Assembly (NCBI RefSeq): GCF_017592475.1
Contig: NZ_JAGFNP010000002.1
Coordinates: 209,125 to 273,124 of the forward strand
Direction of reading: 5' to 3'
DNA from: Glycomyces niveus
GTDB taxonomy: Bacteria > Actinomycetota > Actinomycetes > Mycobacteriales > Micromonosporaceae
Length of the DNA stretch: 64,000 bases
How positions within the stretch are numbered: the first letter of the stretch is position 1; the number at the start of each line of letters is the position of its first letter. A program made the translations under genes and the position numbers. The notes beneath the pieces were generated by a model. It had not been told where the DNA came from and did no database searches. It saw nothing but the letters and a program-made list of their open reading frames with translations. Shown here piece by piece: positions 59,790 through 64,000 of this stretch.

Positions 59790-61319
59790 CTACGCGAGCG
59801 CGCCGGAGACCGTGACGAACGAGTGCGCGGGCAGGTGCACGCGCAGCTTCGAGCCCTCGAGCTTGACACCCTCATGCGCGCGCGGCGCCACGGCCTCGAG
59901 GGCCTCCGGGGTGTTGTGCGCCTGCAGCGAGTCGGCGGTCAGGATCAGCGCCTCGAACTCGCCGAGGCCCCCGCCGCGCAGATCGACCTCCACGTCCTGG
60001 CCCGCCTCGGCGTCCAGGTTCGACAGCGAGACCAGCAGGCGGCCGTCCTTGCGGGAGGCCGAGACCGAGACCGTCGGCAGCTCCTTGCCGTCCACCTCGC
60101 GCGTCGGGAGGCCCGCCGGGGCGTCCACGCGCAGCGACGCCGCGTCCTGGTGGCCCTTGTTCATCTGGAACACGTGGTAGGTCGGCGTCAGCACCAGCGC
60201 ACCCGAGTCCGGGTCGGTGAGGATCATCGCCTGCAGCACGTTCACCGTCTGCGCGATGTTCGCCATGACGAGCCGGTCGGCGTGCTTGTGGAAGATGTCG
60301 AAGTGCAGGCTCGCCACCAGCGCGTCGCGCATCGTGTTCTGCTGGTACAGGAACCCGGGGTTCGTGCCCGGCTCCACATCCCACCAGGTGCCCCACTCGT
60401 CCATCACGATCCCGATCTCCTTGGTCGGGTCGTACAGGTCCATCACGTTCGAGTGGCCCGTCAGCAGCTCGTCGGTGTGGAGGGCCTTGAGCATCGTCGT
60501 GTAGTACTCGTCGGTCGAGAACTCCTTCGCGTCGCCCTTCTTGTCCCAGGTGCCGCCGATCGTGTAGTAATGCAGCGAGACCGCCTGGTAGAGCTTGCGC
60601 TCGACGCGCTGGCAGCCGAGGTGGCCCAGCTGCTCCATGAGCTTCTGGGTCCACTGGTAGTCGGCGTCGGCGGCGCCGGCGGCGATGCGGTAGAGCTTGT
60701 TGTCCCCGTAGTCGCGGCAGTAGGTGGCGAACTTGCGGGCCTCCAGGGCGTACTGTTCGGCGTTCATGTTGCCGCCGCAGCCCCAGGGCTCGTTGCCCAG
60801 GCCCCAGAACTTGACCTTCCACGGCGCTTCGCGGCCGTTGGCCTTGCGCAGGCGCACCATCGGGGAGTCGCCCTCGCGGGTGAGGTACTCGATCCACTCG
60901 CTCATCTCGCGGACGGTGCCGGAGCCGACGTTGCCGGCGATGTACGGCTCGGTCTCCAGCAGCTCGCACAGGTCCATGAACTCGTGGGTGCCGAAGCTGT
61001 TGTCCTCCTCGACCCCGCCCCAGTGGGTGTTGATCATGACGGCGCGGTCCTCCTTGGGACCGATGCCGTCCATCCAGTGGTACTCGTCGGCGAAGCAGCC
61101 GCCGGGCCAGCGCAGGTTGGGGATGTCGAGGGCGCGCAGGGCTTCGACGACGTCGAGGCGGATGCCGCGCACGTTGGGGATGTCGGAGTCCTCGCCGACG
61201 TAGAACCCGCCGTAGATGCAGCGGCCGAGGTGCTCGGCGAAGTGGCCGTACACGTGCTTGCTGATCTGGGGGCCTTCGATGTCGACGTTGATGACGGCGG
61301 AGACGGCGTCGTTGCTCAT
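59790..61319 (-). CDS. abfA: GH51 alpha-L-arabinofuranosidase
   Basis: A 509-residue cytoplasmic enzyme releasing L-arabinose from arabino-oligosaccharides. [24 protein letters not shown] is the N-terminal strand. The acid/base is Glu177 in GNEPWGCGG and the nucleophile Glu308 in [11 protein letters not shown]-terminal beta-sandwich (about 390-509) completes the GH51 fold. No signal peptide, so it works on imported sugar. The upstream 14-bp palindrome and the downstream LacI gene suggest substrate induction. Confidence 0.94.
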   Translation of the reverse strand: MSNDAVSAVINVDIEGPQISKHVYGHFAEHLGRCIYGGFYVGEDSDIPNVRGIRLDVVEALRALDIPNLRWPGGCFADEYHWMDGIGPKEDRAVMINTHWGGVEEDNSFGTHEFMDLCELLETEPYIAGNVGSGTVREMSEWIEYLTREGDSPMVRLRKANGREAPWKVKFWGLGNEPWGCGGNMNAEQYALEARKFATYCRDYGDNKLYRIAAGAADADYQWTQKLMEQLGHLGCQRVERKLYQAVSLHYYTIGGTWDKKGDAKEFSTDEYYTTMLKALHTDELLTGHSNVMDLYDPTKEIGIVMDEWGTWWDVEPGTNPGFLYQQNTMRDALVASLHFDIFHKHADRLVMANIAQTVNVLQAMILTDPDSGALVLTPTYHVFQMNKGHQDAASLRVDAPAGLPTREVDGKELPTVSVSASRKDGRLLVSLSNLDAEAGQDVEVDLRGGGLGEFEALILTADSLQAHNTPEALEAVAPRAHEGVKLEGSKLRVHLPAHSFVTVSGALA

Positions 61320-61356
61320 AGGGGCCTTCCTGGCGGTCGAGCGGATGACAAGTGAT

Positions 61357-61370
61357 CTTTATCGGTAAAG
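61357..61370. promoter_or_regulatory. LacI-type operator upstream of GH51
   Basis: CTTTATCGGTAAAG: arms CTTTA/TAAAG around a central CG, the usual LacI-family operator shape. It lies 38 bp upstream of the GH51 start. A related half-site (TTACCG) occurs just upstream of the lacI-family gene at about 59733-59738. Confidence 0.65.
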
Positions 61371-61500
61371 CGCGGTTCACTCTACCCGGTCGCATACCCG
61401 CCGTGTCAAGCCCGCCGCACCGGCGGACCCAGACGTCCCGCGCAATGAGCACCGGCCGATACCCGTGGACACGCCGCGGCCGTTCGTGATTCCATGCGGC

Positions 61501-62181
61501 ATGGCCGAAAGCAACCGCAGACTCATCGAACTCAACCACCCCATCACCGCGGGCATGACCACCTACCCGGGCATGCCCGGCCCCGCCATCACCCCGTACC
61601 TGACCTGGGAGGACTCCCACTTCCACTACGAGGACGGCACCGAGTTCTCCATCGGCCGCATCGACATGATCGCCAACACCGGCACCTACCTCGACACGCC
61701 CAGCCACCGCTACCGCGACGGCTACGACCTCGCCGGACTCGACCTCGCCAAGGTCGCCGACGTGCCCGTCACCCTCATCGACCTCACCGGCGCCGACCGC
61801 GCCATCGGCCCCGACGCGCTCGCCGGCACCGCCATCGGCGGCACCGCCGTCCTCCTGCGCACCGACTGGTCCCGCCACTGGGGCACCGAGACCTACGGCG
61901 ACACCGCCGCCGCCCCCTACGTCACCGCCGACGGCGCGCAGCACCTCGTCGAAGCGGGCGCCGTCCTCGTCGGCATCGACAGCGTCAACATCGACAACGC
62001 CGCCAGCGGCGGCCCCCGCCCCGCCCACTCGACGCTCCTCGCCGCGGGCGTGCCCATCCTCGAACACCTCACCGGCCTCGACCAGCTGCCCGCCGCCGGC
62101 GCCCGCCTCCACGCCGTCCCGCCCCGCATCGAGGGCTTCGGCACCTTCCCCACCCGCGCCTACGCCGTCATCGAGGCCTAG
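61501..62181 (+). CDS. Cyclase-family (kynurenine formamidase-like) protein
   Basis: A 226-residue metal-hydrolase-fold protein. LIELNHPITAGMTTYPGMPGP is the family start. The metal motif HxGTHxDxPxH appears as NTGTYLDTPSH (59-69): Asp65 and His69 remain, but the first two histidines are Asn59 and Tyr63. This variant NTGTYLD form occurs in part of the family and may bind metal differently or hydrolyse another substrate. The ATG at 61501 is preferred; GTG 61465 would add 12 residues. It precedes pnuC by 24 bp on the same strand, likely one operon. Confidence 0.82.
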   Translation: MAESNRRLIELNHPITAGMTTYPGMPGPAITPYLTWEDSHFHYEDGTEFSIGRIDMIANTGTYLDTPSHRYRDGYDLAGLDLAKVADVPVTLIDLTGADRAIGPDALAGTAIGGTAVLLRTDWSRHWGTETYGDTAAAPYVTADGAQHLVEAGAVLVGIDSVNIDNAASGGPRPAHSTLLAAGVPILEHLTGLDQLPAAGARLHAVPPRIEGFGTFPTRAYAVIEA

Positions 62182-62205
62182 CCCCCTGAGAGGACCCCGC
62201 CCCTC

Positions 62206-62850
62206 ATGAACGCCCTCATGGAAATCCTGTACTTCCCCCTGTTCACGATCGCCGACGTCCCCACCACCCTCGCCGAAGGGCTCGCCTTCGTCACCGGCGC
62301 GCTCTGCGTCTGGCTCGTCGCCCGCCAGCACATCGCCAACTGGGGCATCGGCATCGCCAACTGCCTTCTGTTCATCCTGATCTTCACCGACAGCGGCCTC
62401 TACGCCGACGCCGCGCTCCAGATCGTCTTCATCGCGCTCGGCGTCTACGGCTGGTGGAACTGGGTCAAAGGCGGCGGCCCCGCCGCCGACACCCTCCCGG
62501 TGAGCCGCACCGGCCGCCTCGAATGGTTCGCCCTCACCGGCGCGGGCCTCATCGGACTCGCCGGGATCGCGGTCCTGCTGACCACCGCCACCGACTCCAC
62601 CGTGCCCTCCTGGGACGCCCTCACCACCGTGCTCTCCCTCATGGCCACCTACGGCCAGTGCCGCAAGCGCGTCGAATCCTGGTACCTGTGGATCGCGGCC
62701 GACATCGTCTACGTCCCGCTCTACGCCTACAAGGGCCTCTACCTCACCTCGATCCTCTACATCGGGTTCATGGCCCTGTGCGTCATGGGACTCCTCAACT
62801 GGCGCAAGGACCTCGCCGCACAAGCGCAGCCCGCGGAGGCGGCCGCGTGA
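62206..62850 (+). CDS. pnuC: Nicotinamide riboside/NMN transporter PnuC
   Basis: A 214-residue membrane protein with about seven helices. WGIGIANCLLFILIFTDSGLYADAALQIVFIALGVYGWWNWVKGG and YGQCRKRVESWYLWIAADIVYVPLYAYKGLYLTSILYIGFMALCVMGLLNWRKDL are the two PnuC halves with their substrate-binding Trp, Asn and Gln residues. It brings in nicotinamide riboside by facilitated diffusion; the next gene phosphorylates it. Its stop overlaps the start of that gene (GTGA). Confidence 0.92.
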   Translation: MNALMEILYFPLFTIADVPTTLAEGLAFVTGALCVWLVARQHIANWGIGIANCLLFILIFTDSGLYADAALQIVFIALGVYGWWNWVKGGGPAADTLPVSRTGRLEWFALTGAGLIGLAGIAVLLTTATDSTVPSWDALTTVLSLMATYGQCRKRVESWYLWIAADIVYVPLYAYKGLYLTSILYIGFMALCVMGLLNWRKDLAAQAQPAEAAA

Positions 62851-63923
62851 AATCCGAGCACGGCCTGGTCCTCGGCAAGTTCTACCCGCCGCACGCCGGC
62901 CACCACCACCTCATCCGCACCGCCGCGGCCGGATGCGAACGCCTCACCGTCCTCGTCTCCCACGCCACCGTCGAATCCATCCCGATGGCCACCCGCGTGG
63001 ACTGGATCCAGGAGGCCCACCCGGACGCCCGCGTCATCGGCACGATCGACGACGTCCACATGGACCTCCACGACGAGAAGATCTGGCAGGCCCACGTCGA
63101 CATCTTCAAAGCCGCCGTGCCCGAACGGATCGACGCGCTCTTCACCTCCGAGTCCTACGGCCCCGAACTCGCCCGCCGCCTCGGCGCCGTCCACGTCGAG
63201 GTCGACCAGGACCGCGGCGCGTTCCCGGTCTCCGGCACCGCCGTGCGCGCCGACCCGGCCGCCAACTGGGACTTCCTCGAAGGCCCCGTGCGCGCCGGCC
63301 TCACCCGCCGCATCGTGGCCCTCGGCGCCGAGTCCACCGGCACCACCACCCTCGCCGAAGCGCTGGCCGCGCACTACCGCGAGCGCGGCGGCGTCTGGGC
63401 CGCCACGCGCTGCGTCGCGGAGTACGGCCGGACCTATAGCGAGGAGCGGCTCCGCGCCCTCCAAAGAGAGGACCCGGACGCGACCTGGGGCGACGTGCGG
63501 TTCACGACCGAGGAGTTCCCGCTCATCGCCAAGCGGCAGAACGAACTCGAAGAGGCCGAGGCCCGCCGTACCGGCCCGGTCCTGGTCTGCGACACCGATG
63601 CCTTCGCGACCGCGATCTGGCACGAGCGGTACCTCGGTGATCGCAGCCCCGAGGTCGAGGCGATCGGGTCCGCGCTCGAACACGACCTCTACCTGCTCAC
63701 CGACCATGAGGGCGTCCCGTTCGAAGACGACGGCCTCCGCGCCGACGAGCACCTGCGCCCCTGGATGACCGCCCGCTTCGAAGCCGAACTGGAGCGCACC
63801 GGCCGCCGCTACGTGAAACTCCAAGGCCCGCATGAGCAACGGCTTGAGCAGGCCGTCGCAGCGGTCGACACGCTCATCGCCGCGGGCTGGCACTTCGCGA
63901 GCCCGCTGCCCGAATACCGCTGA
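62847..63923 (+). CDS. NadR-like NMN adenylyltransferase/ribosylnicotinamide kinase
   Basis: A 358-residue bifunctional protein for NAD salvage. The N-terminal adenylyltransferase has GKFYPPHAGHHHLI with the HxGH nucleotide motif (His16, His19) and the SGTAVRADP segment (129-137, the ISSTxxR position). The C-terminal kinase has GAESTGTTTLA (160-170), where the Walker A lysine is replaced by Thr166, and a downstream CDTDAFATAIWHERY. It lacks the NadR repressor helix-turn-helix. GTG start overlapping pnuC, so import and phosphorylation are produced together. Confidence 0.9.
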   Translation: MKSEHGLVLGKFYPPHAGHHHLIRTAAAGCERLTVLVSHATVESIPMATRVDWIQEAHPDARVIGTIDDVHMDLHDEKIWQAHVDIFKAAVPERIDALFTSESYGPELARRLGAVHVEVDQDRGAFPVSGTAVRADPAANWDFLEGPVRAGLTRRIVALGAESTGTTTLAEALAAHYRERGGVWAATRCVAEYGRTYSEERLRALQREDPDATWGDVRFTTEEFPLIAKRQNELEEAEARRTGPVLVCDTDAFATAIWHERYLGDRSPEVEAIGSALEHDLYLLTDHEGVPFEDDGLRADEHLRPWMTARFEAELERTGRRYVKLQGPHEQRLEQAVAAVDTLIAAGWHFASPLPEYR

Positions 63924-64000
63924 GCGGCATACGGAAGCGGGGCGGGGGGGCCGGCCACGGGCGGAGGCGGGGGGGCGGGCCGGGCGCGGGGTGGGGGGGG
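63924..64000. other. G-rich low-complexity right edge
   Basis: After the last stop the strand is almost purely G with short C spacers, ending in a run of eight G. Looks like a low-quality contig end rather than biology. Confidence 0.6.

Noticed and set aside
59872..62823. 983-residue minus-strand frame from pnuC to GH51
   Set aside because: Crosses three real genes as low-complexity shadow sequence.

Overview
The window is 64 kb of very GC-rich DNA from an actinomycete. The GC-biased third codon positions, many GTG starts and 1-4 nt ATGA/GTGA/TGATG gene overlaps say so, as do actinobacterial gene types: ImuA'-ImuB-DnaE2, HelR, PrpR with an Fe-S ligand set, a lactococcin 972-like peptide and RICIN- or AbfB-tagged carbohydrate enzymes. 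The genus cannot be fixed from sequence alone; a soil or plant-litter saprophyte fits best. The first gene is cut at the left edge. The right edge runs into a G-rich stretch that looks like a contig end. I saw no tRNA, rRNA, CRISPR array, insertion sequence or prophage.

Layout. 1-5.6 kb: regulators and small metabolic genes (TetR with a DUF6204 protein, ACT protein, LysE exporter, streptogramin-lyase-like propeller, TetR/SDR divergent pair, MarR), with a 0.3 kb repeat patch at 1.48-1.79 kb. 5.7-13.6 kb: fumarase, a luciferase-like oxidoreductase, two orphan membrane proteins (one with paired CGxCGRG knuckles), a co-translated unknown protein-histidine kinase-response regulator operon, and a FadR-type GntR regulator. 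13.6-18.8 kb: a first plant-polysaccharide island (GH12, GH43-like with AbfB, GH127 with twin RICIN). 18.8-25.2 kb: an MFS transporter and the methylcitrate cycle (prpR divergent from prpDBC). 25.2-31.7 kb: a broken lipoprotein gene, a ClC/K+ channel pair, a His-rich DUF4396 protein behind a CsoR-like operator, a TetR/drug-efflux pair, an SRPBCC protein and a small secreted protein. 31.8-37.8 kb: the SOS mutasome imuA-imuB-dnaE2 behind a LexA-like box. 38.2-48.5 kb: helR, two SDR/PhyH metabolic genes, AraC, a GH1 beta-glucosidase with its sugar transporter, an ATP-grasp pair, and a TetR/SnoaL pair.

48.5-62 kb: an orphan cysteine-containing lactococcin 972-like peptide, a GlxA-type regulator, a second gene with a CsoR-like operator, then a second plant-cell-wall island: GH16, RICIN-pectinesterase, CBM35-PL9 pectate lyase, CBM2-GH5-X2-CBM46 endoglucanase, a small secreted protein, and LacI with GH51 arabinofuranosidase. 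62-64 kb: a cyclase-family protein and a PnuC/NadR-like NAD salvage pair.

How it fits together. The secreted enzymes attack beta-glucan or xyloglucan (GH12, GH5, GH16), pectin (pectinesterase, PL9) and arabinan side chains (GH43, GH127, GH51). Oligosaccharides are then imported and finished by the GH1/MFS pair and by cytoplasmic GH51. Propionyl-CoA goes through prpDBC. Each carbohydrate gene seems to carry its own palindrome, which suggests separate control rather than one shared regulator. The most unusual points are two matching ATACC-N7-GGTAT operator/promoters, the disulfide-capable orphan lactococcin-like peptide, the shortened ImuB with a tailed ImuA, a set of apparently leaderless genes, and a near-identical hairpin pair flanking one SDR gene.
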